This document shows positions 43,870 through 52,632 of a stretch of DNA of 64,000 nucleotides, one piece after another; the stretch's first letter is position 1, and every line of letters begins with the position of its first letter. Source of the DNA: Actinoallomurus liliacearum (GTDB taxonomy: Bacteria; Actinomycetota; Actinomycetes; Streptosporangiales; Streptosporangiaceae); contig NZ_BAABHJ010000008.1 of assembly GCF_039542035.1 (NCBI RefSeq), positions 496,001-560,000 on the forward strand, written 5' to 3'. The notes under the pieces were generated by a model. It had not been told where the DNA came from, ran no database searches, and saw only the letters and a program-made list of their open reading frames with translations. Both the position numbers and the translations under genes were made by a program.

Positions 43870-43953
43870 ACCGGCCCCCGTACGGGCGCGGGCTCGGCGA
43901 CCTCGCCGGTCGACCTCCCGCGGCAGAACCGTCGCATGTCAGAAGACGGACGA

Positions 43954-43979
43954 ACGGCCCCGGGTCACCCCAGGGCCGT
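43954..43979. terminator. Hairpin between convergent lrp and DMT genes
   Basis: ACGGCCC pairs with GGGCCGT, extended by GGG/CCC inside around a TCAC loop; one mismatch. Between converging genes. Confidence 0.65.
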
Positions 43980-44004
43980 CACTGTCAGGCCGCGCACGCG
44001 GCGG

Positions 44005-45282
44005 CTAGTCCCTCCGCGCCGACGTCCGCCTCATTCGCCTCCGCCCCGGCCGACCAGGACGTTCCTTCTCCACGGGTCCGGGCCGCCGCTTTCGGCCCGG
44101 ACCCGTGTTCGGCACCCCGCTGCGCGCGTTCGCCATCCGGGCCGCGCGCCTGGTGTGATGGTTCTCCTCCTCGTTGGCCCGCTCGTCCTCCGAGCCGGTC
44201 AGGGTCGCGTTCAGGAAGAAACCGACCAGGGCCATGCAGATCCCGGCGAGGCCCACCGGCCCCTGGGCCTGGCCCAGGACGACGAACCCCACCAGAGCGC
44301 CCAGCGCCGGCCCGGTCGACCCCACGGCCGCCGCCAGCCTCTCCGGACAGTGCAACTGCACCTGGGAGATCCAGTACAGGAGATTGCCGCCGACGCAGAG
44401 AACGCCGGAGACGATCCCCCACAGGACGATCCGCCAGGTCCAGTGGACCATGAGGAGAGAATGAGCTCCGATGACCAGATCGACCGCGTACGACAGGGCC
44501 ATGGTCTTCACCAGGACTCCCGCGTTCGACACCGATTTCCCGGTCTTCACCCCCGTGGCGGACACCACCGCGCCGGCCACGGCGGCCAGCACACCGGCGA
44601 TATCGACGTGCTCTCCCCAGGGGATGAACATCATCGCTCCCGCCGCCGACACCAGCGGCAGGAACAGCGGGAGTCCCTTGTCACCGCCCTTCCACGCGAG
44701 CGCGATCGCCATGGTGGTCGGGCCGAGGGTCACGATCGCCACCCCGGTCGCCAGCGGCATCCGCGCAGCGATGAACTGCGACAGAACGGCGCCGCCGAAG
44801 GCGGTCGCCAGGTAGGGCAGGATCGTCAGCACCCACCGATGCCGCTTCTCCGTCTCGACCATCCGAAACAGAGCCGCGTGCACCAAGGGGAACCTTCGAA
44901 CGGCGCCCAGGACCCAGGAGAAGGTCTGATCCCGCCGCTTGGTGTCCGGCACGGCGTCGCGCAGTTTCGGCTCGGTCAGCCGTCGCCGCCCCGCCACCAG
45001 CCCGAGGCCGTACATCGGCAGGGCGAACAGGCAGAGGAGGGTGTTGGCCTGCAGAGCCGTCAGTTGGTGCCCGGCCGTCAGCGGCTGCAGGACCGCGCCC
45101 GACACCCGGGCGGCGATCGACGCTCCGATGAACGCGGATCCGGCCGTCAGCCAGACCGACCGGCCGGCGAGGCCGAGCAACCACCGCACCGCCCGGCGCG
45201 GGTGGTGAATCAGCCATCCGAATAACAGTCGCCATCGGCCGCCAGAGCGGCCCGACGCTTCTTTCCCGTTTTCGGGTTTCAT
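44005..45282 (-). CDS. DMT-superfamily transporter (EamA/RhtA-like) with unusual Arg-rich tail
   Basis: 425 aa. About ten spans from residue 35 to 350: LTAGSAFIGASIAARVSGAV, TLLCLFALPMYGLGLVAGRR, PYLATAFGGAVLSQFIAARM, PTTMAIALAWKGG, and AVGSTGPALGALVGFVVLGQ. This fold exports amino acids or other metabolites. ATG 45282 has AAGGAAA upstream. The last 60 residues are Arg/Gly/Pro-rich and are encoded across a perfect 13-bp hairpin, suggesting that the coding region once ended earlier, near residue 365. Confidence 0.82.
   Translation of the reverse strand: MKPENGKEASGRSGGRWRLLFGWLIHHPRRAVRWLLGLAGRSVWLTAGSAFIGASIAARVSGAVLQPLTAGHQLTALQANTLLCLFALPMYGLGLVAGRRRLTEPKLRDAVPDTKRRDQTFSWVLGAVRRFPLVHAALFRMVETEKRHRWVLTILPYLATAFGGAVLSQFIAARMPLATGVAIVTLGPTTMAIALAWKGGDKGLPLFLPLVSAAGAMMFIPWGEHVDIAGVLAAVAGAVVSATGVKTGKSVSNAGVLVKTMALSYAVDLVIGAHSLLMVHWTWRIVLWGIVSGVLCVGGNLLYWISQVQLHCPERLAAAVGSTGPALGALVGFVVLGQAQGPVGLAGICMALVGFFLNATLTGSEDERANEEENHHTRRAARMANARSGVPNTGPGRKRRPGPVEKERPGRPGRRRMRRTSARRD
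44072..44106 (-). terminator. 13-bp hairpin inside the predicted 3' end of the DMT gene
   Basis: Perfect arms ACGGGTCCGGGCC / GGCCCGGACCCGT with a 9-nt loop. It lies within the last 35 codons of the transporter frame and looks like a terminator. Confidence 0.6.
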
Positions 45283-45496
45283 GATGATTTCCTTTTTTGT
45301 GTAATCGCGCAGGTTCTTGCACTACGCGTGGCCGGCGACGCCTTTCCCGGATCGGCACCGGGTGGAGTCACCGCGCTCTCTTCACTGTCCAGACGACGCG
45401 TTCGTCGGCAAGCCTCTGAGCAGCCGTAACCGTCGGCTGCCGCGCCTGCTCAGGACCCTGAAGCCGGCGGCCGGCTCCGGTCACGGCGGCGAAGTG

Positions 45497-46294
45497 TCAA
45501 GAGCGACGACAGTCCGTGGCGGTGTCGAGTTCGGCGCAGTGGCGGACGATCCGTTCCACCACCTCGACGCGGTCGTACGGCGAGTGGCGCACGACGCCGA
45601 GACCGGGGGCGCGGTAGGAGATCGACCCGTCGCGCACCCAGACGTGCATCCCGGCGCGGACGCAGATGACGGCCATGCCGTAGCCGATGGCCAGTTGCAG
45701 GGGACCGAGGCCCCGGGCGGCGAGCAGGGCGTGGATCTCCTCCGCCGTCCGCCGCGCGGTGCTCTCGCCTGGCGTGACGAGCCCGGCCGGTACGGGCACG
45801 GTGAAGTACACCGCCTTTCCCGGAACCGGCCCGGCGCCCAGCCGCGACCGCGTCCGGTACATGCCCCACTCGCCGCCGTACTCCGCGGTCAGCGCGTCCA
45901 CCACCTCGAAGCCGCGCCCACCCTCGGCGTACGGCGGCGGCCGCAGCCGCCCGTCCGGGACCGGCCCGCGCCACGGCGCCGAGTCGTAGACCGCGAACAC
46001 GGCCTCCGGCTTCGCGCGCCATCGCACGTACGCCCACAGCTCCGGCAGCCCGGCGATCGGCAGGTAGGCCGGGATCGCGCCGCCGTACGCGTGGACGTGG
46101 ACGTTGGTCGCCAGCTCGGAGAGCGCGACGGCGGCGTCGTACGTCGTGACGGCGGGCATGCGCAGCTCGCCGAACACCGCCTTCAGCACGCCGCGCGCGA
46201 AGCCCGCCCCGGTGGGGCCCGGCGGAAGAGGCCAGGCGGCGCACCCGCCGGCCGGTACGACCTTCGGATCGACGCCGCCGATCGCTGTCACCAT
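45497..46294 (-). CDS. RsbW-like HATPase protein (AbaA/WhiJ-locus type)
   Basis: 265 aa. The fold is that of an anti-sigma/serine kinase ATPase: residues 33-75 have ARGVLKAVFGELRMPAVTTY and VALSELATNVHVHAYG (N box), residues 105-130 AVYDSAPWRGPVP and GGRGFEVVDALTAEYGGEWG (G boxes, modified). The C-terminal 80 residues are a separate alpha/beta region. In Streptomyces such ATPases sit beside XRE-DUF5753 and DUF397 genes, as here. ATG 46294 has GAGG 5 nt upstream; GTG two codons earlier is the alternative. Divergent from the XRE gene. Confidence 0.85.
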   Translation of the reverse strand: MVTAIGGVDPKVVPAGGCAAWPLPPGPTGAGFARGVLKAVFGELRMPAVTTYDAAVALSELATNVHVHAYGGAIPAYLPIAGLPELWAYVRWRAKPEAVFAVYDSAPWRGPVPDGRLRPPPYAEGGRGFEVVDALTAEYGGEWGMYRTRSRLGAGPVPGKAVYFTVPVPAGLVTPGESTARRTAEEIHALLAARGLGPLQLAIGYGMAVICVRAGMHVWVRDGSISYRAPGLGVVRHSPYDRVEVVERIVRHCAELDTATDCRRS

Positions 46295-46439
46295 GCTCAC
46301 CTCGCCGTCCGTCTGTCGAAATTCCTTTCCACAGCCTGGCCAACCGACCTCACATTCGGTAATGACTCGCTCTACACTCCGTTACATCTCGGCTAATCGG
46401 CCCCGGCCGGTTGCGAACACCTGCCAACGGAGGTCCCCC

Positions 46440-47240
46440 ATGCCGCGCCGACCGAGCCCCCTCGACCCGTCCGCGTCTCCCCTCGCCCTCTTCGGCGCCG
46501 AGCTGCGCTTCCTGCGCGAGCGCGCCGGCCTGTCCCAGGACCAGGCCGGCACGAAGGCCAACTACAGCGGCTCCCACATCGGCGCGGTCGAGCGCGCCGA
46601 GGACATGCCGCTCCGAAAGTTCGCCGAGCGGATGGACGAGGTCCTCGACGGCAGCGGCATCCTGCTGCGCCTCTGGGACGGCCTCCTCAAGCGCAGCGTC
46701 CACCCGCCCTGGTTCGACTGGCCGGTCCACGAGTCCGCCGCCGACCTGCTGCGCAGCTTCGAGCTCGCCCTGGTGTACGGCCTACTCCAAACGGAGGCGT
46801 ACGCGCGGGCGCTGCTCCACGGCGACGAGCATCAGGTGCGTGCCCGGCTCGCGCGCCAGGAGATCCTCCAGCGCACCGAGCCCGAGCCGCCCTACCTCGC
46901 CTGCGTGCTCGACGAATCCGTGCTCTGGCGCGAGGTCGGCGGCCCGGAGGTGATGCGCGAGCAGCTCCAACACCTGGTCGCGGCCGTCTCCGAGCGAATC
47001 AGCGTGCAGATCCTCCCCTGCGGGCTGCACCGCGGCGTCAACGGGTCGTTCGTGCTCGCCACGGTCGACGACCGACGGGAGGTGGCGTACGTTGAGACGG
47101 CGGCGCGCGGGATCACGACGGGCGAGCCAGCGGACCTGGCGAGGCTGACCAAGCGGTTCGAGTCGATCCGGTCGCGGGCGCTGCCGGTCGACCAGTCCCT
47201 CGAGCTGATCACGCGGACGGTGAAGGAACGATGGAGCTGA
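46440..47240 (+). CDS. XRE-family regulator with DUF5753 (WhiJ-like)
   Basis: 266 aa. Helix-turn-helix at residues 18-70 (AELRFLRERAGLSQDQAGTK, YSGSHIGAVERAEDMPLRKF), then DUF5753 (LRSFELALVYGLLQTEAYAR, VRARLARQEILQRTEPEPPY, LDESVLWREVGG, VSVQILP-type RISVQILPCG). Such proteins control development and antibiotic production in Streptomyces (WhiJ, AbaA-locus). ATG 46440 has GGAGG upstream. The 3' end overlaps the DUF397 gene by 10 bp. Confidence 0.94.
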   Translation: MPRRPSPLDPSASPLALFGAELRFLRERAGLSQDQAGTKANYSGSHIGAVERAEDMPLRKFAERMDEVLDGSGILLRLWDGLLKRSVHPPWFDWPVHESAADLLRSFELALVYGLLQTEAYARALLHGDEHQVRARLARQEILQRTEPEPPYLACVLDESVLWREVGGPEVMREQLQHLVAAVSERISVQILPCGLHRGVNGSFVLATVDDRREVAYVETAARGITTGEPADLARLTKRFESIRSRALPVDQSLELITRTVKERWS

Positions 47241-47425
47241 CCACCACCCTCGATTGGCGCACATCTACCCACAGCGGCGACGACGGCGGCAACTGCGTCC
47301 AAGTGGCGCTCTGGCGCAAAGCGAACCGCAGCGGCGACAACGGTGGAGCCTGCGTCGAGGTCGCGGTGCTGCCGGTCGCCAAGGCGACGCGGCCCGCGCC
47401 GGGCGTGGCTAGCGGTACCTCGTAG
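47231..47425 (+). CDS. DUF397 protein with doubled core motif
   Basis: 64 aa. The usual DUF397 core WRKSSxSGxxGGxCVEVA appears twice in tandem: WRTSTHSGDDGGNCVQVALW and then WRKANRSGDNGGACVEVA. The normal C-terminal part (about 25 residues with a DSKDP-type motif) is missing, replaced by VLPVAKATRPAPGVASG. It starts inside the 3' end of the XRE gene. DUF397 proteins are thought to bind and block the partner XRE regulator. Confidence 0.85.
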   Translation: MELTTTLDWRTSTHSGDDGGNCVQVALWRKANRSGDNGGACVEVAVLPVAKATRPAPGVASGTS

Positions 47426-47583
47426 CGGGCGATCGGCGATCGCTCGTTCGCGGGTGGCCGTGGCCGGCGGAGTCGCTCGCGGGCGGTCGTGACCGGAAGA
47501 CCGTTCGCGGTCGCATCCCAGCCGGACGTTCGCGTTCGGAAAATCGTTCGCGACCGTGCCCTGCGCTGGAGAGACTGCCGGGC

Positions 47584-48099
47584 GTGGCCATAACTCAGCA
47601 GCTCGCCCGGGTCTCCGGGGCCGAGCTCGACGCCTGCCGGGCGTCGGTCGAGACGCTGAACCTGCTGTGCTCCTTCGACCTGCGACCACGGTCGGACCAC
47701 CTTGACCTCGACTGGTCCCCGGAAGGTCTCCTCCGGTCCTGCGAGGTCGCGGGGGTCGACGCCGCGACGGTCGCGGCGCTCCGCCGTTCGGTCGACGGAG
47801 ACGACGAGGTCAATCCCGCATACCGCGACTTCCCCAATTCCATCTGGAGTCATCCGGTGACCGCGTTGGTGCCGGACGCCGTCGCGGAGGTCGCCGCTCA
47901 ACTGCGGCGGATCGAACCACGGGCCGTGCTCGACGTGCTTCCCGCCGACCCGGCGGAGGCGCTGACGCGAATGGGCCGGAGCGTCGAGTTCCTGTCGGGC
48001 CATCCCCGCCGCTACCTCGAGGAGCACTTCACCGCCCTGCTCGCCTTCTACCGCGACACGGCCGTGCGAGGCCTGGCCGTCGTCCTCTGGTGGGACTGA
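47584..48099 (+). CDS. DUF1877 family protein
   Basis: 171 aa. Seen: MAITQQLARVSGAELDACRA, DLDWSPEGLL, DGDDEVNPAYRDFPNSIWSH, and LEEHFTALLAFYRDTAVRGL. The family (YfbM-like) has no known function; members are small soluble proteins common in actinomycetes. GTG 47584, no clear ribosome site. Confidence 0.9.
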   Translation: MAITQQLARVSGAELDACRASVETLNLLCSFDLRPRSDHLDLDWSPEGLLRSCEVAGVDAATVAALRRSVDGDDEVNPAYRDFPNSIWSHPVTALVPDAVAEVAAQLRRIEPRAVLDVLPADPAEALTRMGRSVEFLSGHPRRYLEEHFTALLAFYRDTAVRGLAVVLWWD

Positions 48100-48542
48100 C
48101 CGATCCGAGCAAGCCCCCTCCTGCCTTCGGTGCGGTGTGGTGCGGCGGGCAAAAGTCTTGGAGAACCTCCCTACGGCCGCCCGAATGACCATGCTTCGTC
48201 CGCATTTGCTGGCCCGGTCGCGAAGCATTGACCGAACTTTCTGTGCGCCCCCATCACCCCCGGCCGCACGCACGCGCACGGCACCACTGGGGTGGTGGGC
48301 GAAAGTCTCGAAGACCCCGCTCACCGTCGCCTGTTTCATCACGCTTTGCCCGCCTTTATGGGCCGGGACTCAAAGCGTTCGCGGCACCGCAGGTTCCTGA
48401 CCTGCGCTGTGGGCTACGCCGACGTGTGATTTTTGAGAAGGTCCCCGTTCCGAGCAACTTCGGTGGCCTGGCGAGCATCTCTTCTCGTGAGGTTGATGAT
48501 CACGAGTGCTCGCCGCGCTCGGCCGAACTCGGGGAGAGTCAG
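48100..48542. other. Non-coding part of duplicated segment, copy A
   Basis: About 440 bp upstream of the secreted-protein gene. Contains two imperfect repeats of a roughly 90-bp unit (48148-48236 and 48295-48385) that recur in copy B. No gene is supported on either strand. Confidence 0.6.
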
Positions 48543-48640
48543 ATGCAGGGCAAGAGCCGACGGAAGTCGCGTGTACTGATCGCCGCGGTGGGCGTCGCGG
48601 GCGGTGTCGCCGCCGTCGTGACCGCCTTTGCGCCTTCCAG
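48148..48640. repeat. Duplicated segment, copy A
   Basis: Shares a diverged but collinear layout with 49463-49975: two ~90-bp units, GGTGGTGGGCGAAA (48291-48304), an ATCACGAG-type element before the ribosome site GGGGAGAG, and the first codons of a secreted protein. Confidence 0.7.
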
Positions 48641-49151
48641 CTCAGCGCCGACCGCCACGGTCGACGCCGCTGCCAGGATGACCGCCCACGCGCCGACCGC
48701 CTTCGGGACCGGCACGGCGTCCCCCTTCCCCGCGACCGCTACGCCGCAGCCGTCCGCCGGGAACGCGCGGCCCTGCGCGGCAGAGCACGGGAAGTACCAC
48801 GGCACGGTGCTGAGAAGGTTCCCCGTCTTCGGTGACATGGGTGCGCCGAAGGGCGAACGAGGCGGCACCCTCATCGTCATGAGGTCCACCTCATGCAACA
48901 CCGTATGGGCCGAGGTGAAGAGGGACGGGAAGTATCGGGGGACGTACGGCACCACCGTCTGGGTCGCCACCTACGCCGACACGCCGACCGACCGCTGGAA
49001 GGTGGCCGAGAACGAGGCCGACGTGTCCACCAGCGGCGTGCTCTCCACGAAGGCGGTGCCCGCGCTCGCCCACGGACGAATCGAGGCGGAAGCCGGCTGG
49101 GCGGGAAACGACTTCAGCTTCAACACTCCTTCCCGCAGCATCCGGTACTGA
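48543..49151 (+). CDS. Secreted protein of unknown function, full-length copy A
   Basis: 202 aa. Basic start and hydrophobic segment (residues 10-30, VLIAAVGVAGGVAAVVTAFA), a Thr/Ala/Pro-rich linker to about residue 75, then a small domain with RPCAAEHGKYHGTVLRRFPV, MRSTSCNTVWAEVKRDGKYR, GTTVWVATYADTPTDRW; two Cys could form a disulfide. The domain is faintly like DUF2690 secreted proteins, but this is not certain. ATG 48543 follows GGGGAGAG. A truncated paralogue lies 0.7 kb downstream. Confidence 0.7.
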   Translation: MQGKSRRKSRVLIAAVGVAGGVAAVVTAFAPSSSAPTATVDAAARMTAHAPTAFGTGTASPFPATATPQPSAGNARPCAAEHGKYHGTVLRRFPVFGDMGAPKGERGGTLIVMRSTSCNTVWAEVKRDGKYRGTYGTTVWVATYADTPTDRWKVAENEADVSTSGVLSTKAVPALAHGRIEAEAGWAGNDFSFNTPSRSIRY

Positions 49152-49462
49152 CGGCCTTTGCGCGACGGAATCGCGCTTCCCCGGCCCGGTCGGCGAGCGC
49201 GAGACGCTGCGCTCACCGAGCCTTCGCACGCCCCGAGGGACCGGGCAGTACAGCACGTTGCCGCCGCTGTTGCCGCACCAAAGCCGACCGTTCAGACGGC
49301 AGACCGGCGACATCGACGCCAACCTGTCAACGCCGACGGCAACATGTCCATAGCAACCGAAACTCGGGACGCCAGCAGGCGGCGTCACAGAACGGCGGCG
49401 GGCGATCGATCCCTTCGCCGCGATGCGGCGGGCGACACGATGTGGCGACCGGGCAGGATTCT

Positions 49463-49975
49463 CGGATAGCCCACCCCACCGCCGCCCGGTTTATCGCGCT
49501 TCGCCCGTCTTTGCGGACCCAGCCGCGAAGCATTCACCGAGACTTCCGCACGCCCACAGCCGCACACAGGTACGGCACGGCTGGGTGGTGGGCGAAACCT
49601 CGGAAAACCCACCCACCGCCGCGCGACATATCACGGTTCATGCCCCTGACGGGGCATGCGGCACCGCGTTCACCGAGCATTCTGCGCGCCAGCCAGCACC
49701 CACGACCAGCCGTCGGCGATCGGCGCGAACCCCTGACCTGCTGGGCCGTGCCGCCGGGGCGCGGCTCGCCGGAATTGTTGGGGTTGGAGGCAACTTCGGC
49801 GGCTTGTGGAGCATCTCCATTCATGAGGCAACGATCACGAGCGCTCGGTGCGCTCCGATCTCGGGGAGAGGCCCGGTGCAGACCAAGAACCGCCGCAGGA
49901 TGCCCATACTGATCGCCGTGGTGGGCTTCGCGTGCGTCGCCGCGGCCGTCGCGACCGCGTTCGCTCCCTCCAGGC
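49463..49975. repeat. Duplicated segment, copy B
   Basis: Collinear with copy A at 48148-48640: CGAAGCATTCACCGA at 49526-49540 matches CGAAGCATTGACCGA near 48221, GGTGGTGGGCGAAA at 49584-49597 matches 48291-48304, and GGGGAGAG precedes the gene in both. Clearly diverged, so not a recent event. Confidence 0.7.
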
Positions 49976-50076
49976 CCACGCCGGCCTCCACCGCCAAGGC
50001 CGCCGTGGCGGGCTCGCATCGAGTGGGCGGCGTGCGGTCGGCGGTCCTGCCCGCCCGGTTGCTGCGCCACCGCTGA
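49876..50076 (+). pseudogene. Truncated paralogue of the secreted protein, copy B
   Basis: 66 aa from GTG 49876 with GGGGAGAG 6 nt upstream. Residues 1-35 (RRRMPILIAVVGFACVAAAV, ATAFAPSRPTP) match the signal region of copy A (RRKSRVLIAAVGVAGGVAAV, VTAFAPSSSAP). It stops at ARLLRHR before any mature domain, so it is a signal peptide without cargo. Confidence 0.65.
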
Positions 50077-50246
50077 CGCGGCGGACGACCGAGTCCGCGC
50101 CCCGGGGCCGGACACGGTCCCGCAGACAGCCGACTCACGGCCCTGGGCCGGACACGGCTCTGCGGACGACCGGCTCCGCGGCCCGGGGACGGGACGTGGG
50201 TCTGGTGGACGCCCCGTTGCGCCCGGACCGGAGCGCTGCCGCGTGC

Positions 50247-50642
50247 TCACATCTCGACGGGGAGCAGGCCGCGTTCGGCGAAGACCTTCTTGGCGACGAA
50301 GGTCGCGTTCAGGGCGCGGGGGAAGCCGCAGTAACCGGCGGAGTGCAGCAGCGCCTCGACGATCTCCTGCGGGGTCAGGCCGACGTTGAGCGCGGCGTTG
50401 ATGTGCACCTCGAGCTGCGGCTCCGCTCCGCCGAGGGCGGTGAGCATACCGAGGGTGACCAGCTGCCGGTCGCGCGGCGCCAGGCCGGGGCGGGCGTAGA
50501 TCTCGCCGAATCCCCAGGCGACGACCTGGTGGCCCAGCTCCGGCGAGATGTCGGCGAGGGAGTCGACGACCTTCTGCCCGGCCTCGCCGTCGATCTGCCG
50601 CAGAACGTTCAGGCCGTGCTCGTACTTCTCTTCGCGGGTCAT
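50247..50642 (-). CDS. Carboxymuconolactone decarboxylase family protein
   Basis: 131 aa. All-helical CMD fold: EHGLNVLRQIDGEAGQKVVD, GEIYARPGLAPRDRQLVTLG, HINAALNVGLTPQEIVEALL, and HSAGYCGFPRALNA. The last is the PcaC-type signature, with a single Cys rather than the CxxC of peroxidase-like AhpD members. Likely a decarboxylase or antioxidant-related enzyme. Start ATG 50642. It may be co-regulated with the adjacent LysR gene (same strand, 78 bp). Confidence 0.93.
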   Translation of the reverse strand: MTREEKYEHGLNVLRQIDGEAGQKVVDSLADISPELGHQVVAWGFGEIYARPGLAPRDRQLVTLGMLTALGGAEPQLEVHINAALNVGLTPQEIVEALLHSAGYCGFPRALNATFVAKKVFAERGLLPVEM

Positions 50643-50720
50643 CGTGAACTCCCTGGTCTTTCGTCATGGTCGGCCGGCTCCGTGCCGGCACGTCGACGAC
50701 GGTAGGACTTCGAGCGCGGT

Positions 50721-51611
50721 CTAACGCAAACCCGGGGCGGCCAGTTCGCGTACGACATCGACGAAGCCGTCGGCCAAGGCGTTGTCCGTGCCGGTGGGCC
50801 AGGCCAGCGCGACCCGGAGCGGCTCGACGTCGGTGAGCGGCACCCAGACCAGGTCGGGGCGGGCGGAGTACCGCGCCATGCCGGCGGGCGCGAAGCAGAT
50901 CGCCGCTCCCTCGGCGACCTGTTCCAGCATCTCCTCGACGTTGTCGTTGGTCGGGCCCCAGCGCGGGGCCGAACCGTCCGGCCGCGGGTTCACCGCCCAC
51001 CAGTCGACCCATGCGCGCGGCGCGCGTTCGGTCCACATCAGGGGTTCGTCCTTGACGTCGAGGATCGACAGCCCCGTACGTTCGGCGAGCGGGTGACCGG
51101 CGGGCAGGCCGACGACCCGCTGGTCGGTGTGCACGACCTCGCTGTGCATGCCCGTCAGGTCGGCGGGCAGCCACACGAAGGCGACGTCCACCCGGCCGTC
51201 GCGCAGCGCGGCCGCCTCCTCGCCCCAGTCGAATCGCTTGGGCTCGACCCGTACGCCCGGGTGACGGCGAGCGAACTCCGCGCGGGCGCGCGTGGTCAGC
51301 TCGCCCGCGCCGCTGGCCTCGAATCCCACGCGCAGCACGCCCGTGGCGCTGCGGCGGTGGCGTTCGGCCGCGGCGGTGACGCGGTCGGCCTGCTGGAGTG
51401 TCAAGCGAGCCTCGGCGAGGATGTCGCGTCCTGCGACGGTCGCGGTGACGCCGCCGGCGTGCCGGTCGAACAGCCGCACGCCGAACTCCGCCTCCAGGTT
51501 CTTGAGGGCGTACGAGAGCGCGGGCTGGCTGACGTACAGCCGCGCGGCGGCGCGGCCGAGGTTCCCCTCGTCGTCGATCGCCACCAGGTACCGCAACTGC
51601 CGCAGCTCCAC
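50721..51611 (-). CDS. LysR-family transcriptional regulator
   Basis: 296 aa. N-terminal winged HTH (MELRQLRYLVAIDDEGNLGR, RLYVSQPALSYALKNLEAEF, GVRLFDR) and a periplasmic-binding-like effector domain (GVLRVGFEASGAGELTTRAR). GTG 51611 is preceded by TATGAT with 6 nt between, so leaderless. Divergent from two SDR genes across 107 bp, which it probably controls. Confidence 0.94.
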   Translation of the reverse strand: MELRQLRYLVAIDDEGNLGRAAARLYVSQPALSYALKNLEAEFGVRLFDRHAGGVTATVAGRDILAEARLTLQQADRVTAAAERHRRSATGVLRVGFEASGAGELTTRARAEFARRHPGVRVEPKRFDWGEEAAALRDGRVDVAFVWLPADLTGMHSEVVHTDQRVVGLPAGHPLAERTGLSILDVKDEPLMWTERAPRAWVDWWAVNPRPDGSAPRWGPTNDNVEEMLEQVAEGAAICFAPAGMARYSARPDLVWVPLTDVEPLRVALAWPTGTDNALADGFVDVVRELAAPGLR

Positions 51612-51617
51612 GCTGCG

Positions 51618-51623
51618 ATCATA
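51618..51623 (-). promoter_or_regulatory. Leaderless -10 box for lysR gene
   Basis: TATGAT followed by 6 nt and GTG 51611. Confidence 0.65.
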
Positions 51624-51718
51624 AGCCGCCTTTATGACTCAAGTGATCTTTTGTCTTGGACGCTCCGGCCGGCTCGCTGCCATAACTGAGACATCCCACT
51701 TCGACAGGAGTTCATGAG

Positions 51719-52576
51719 ATGAGCATTGAGACGGGTGCGGCGAGCGGCAGGGTGTGGTTGATCACGGGGGCTTCCTCCGGGTTCGGCCGGGCGATCGCCG
51801 AGGCGGCGCTGGCCGCCGGCGACACCGTCGTGGCCGCCGCCCGGAGACCGGAGGCGCTGGACGACCTCGTCGCCGCCCACCCGGACCGGGTGAACGCCAT
51901 CCGGCTGGACGTCACCGACACCACGCGGATCTCCGCCGTCGTCGCCGAGGTGGCGCGGTCGTACGGCCGGATCGACGTCCTGGTCAACAACGCCGGACGG
52001 GGCCTGGTCGGCGCCGCCGAGGAGACCACGGACGACGAGTTGCGCGATCTGATGGACCTGCACTTCTTCGGGCCCGCGGCGCTGGTCCGGACGGTGCTGC
52101 CGCACATGCGCGAGCGGCGGTCCGGCGCGATCGTGCAGCTGAGCTCGATGGGCGGCCGGATGTCGTTCGCCGGGGTGCCCGCCTACTCGGCGACGAAGTT
52201 CGCGCTCGAAGGGTTCTCCGAGGCACTCGCCCAGGAGGTCGCGCCGTTCGGCATCAAGGTGCTGATCGTCGAGCCTGGGGCGTTCCGGACCGCCTTCTCC
52301 GGCAGTGGCACGCTCCAGGAGTCGGCCGAGCTTCCCGCGTACGCCGACATCCTCGGCCCCGTACGCGAGGCGCAGGCCGCCTTGGACGGCACGCAGCCGG
52401 GCGACCCCGCGAAGGCCGCCGCCGCCATCCTTGCCGCGCTCGACGCGGAGAAGGCACCGCTCCGGCTGACGCTGGGCAACGACGCGGCGGACGCGATCTC
52501 CGCCTCCCTCGATGCCGCCCGCGCGGAGTTCCTCGCTTGGGAACACGTGTCGCGCGGCACCGATTTCGATTCCTGA
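51719..52576 (+). CDS. Short-chain dehydrogenase/reductase, copy 1
   Basis: 285 aa classical SDR. TGASSGFG (cofactor), NNAG, catalytic Ser in LSSMGG, and YSATK (Tyr-x3-Lys). Residues 190-285 extend the substrate region (EPGAFRTAFSGSGTLQES). ATG 51719 has AGGAG 8 nt upstream. Tandem with copy 2, 56 bp apart, and divergent from LysR. The substrate is unknown. Confidence 0.93.
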   Translation: MSIETGAASGRVWLITGASSGFGRAIAEAALAAGDTVVAAARRPEALDDLVAAHPDRVNAIRLDVTDTTRISAVVAEVARSYGRIDVLVNNAGRGLVGAAEETTDDELRDLMDLHFFGPAALVRTVLPHMRERRSGAIVQLSSMGGRMSFAGVPAYSATKFALEGFSEALAQEVAPFGIKVLIVEPGAFRTAFSGSGTLQESAELPAYADILGPVREAQAALDGTQPGDPAKAAAAILAALDAEKAPLRLTLGNDAADAISASLDAARAEFLAWEHVSRGTDFDS

Positions 52577-52632
52577 CCGTGGCGATCCGCCGTACGGCGG
52601 ACGCCGATCCCCTTGACCTGGAGAGAGTTGAA

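Noticed and set aside
47440..47560. Repeated GTTCGCG elements after the DUF397 gene
   Set aside because: Three or four short imperfect copies without constant spacing; too weak to call a regulatory array.
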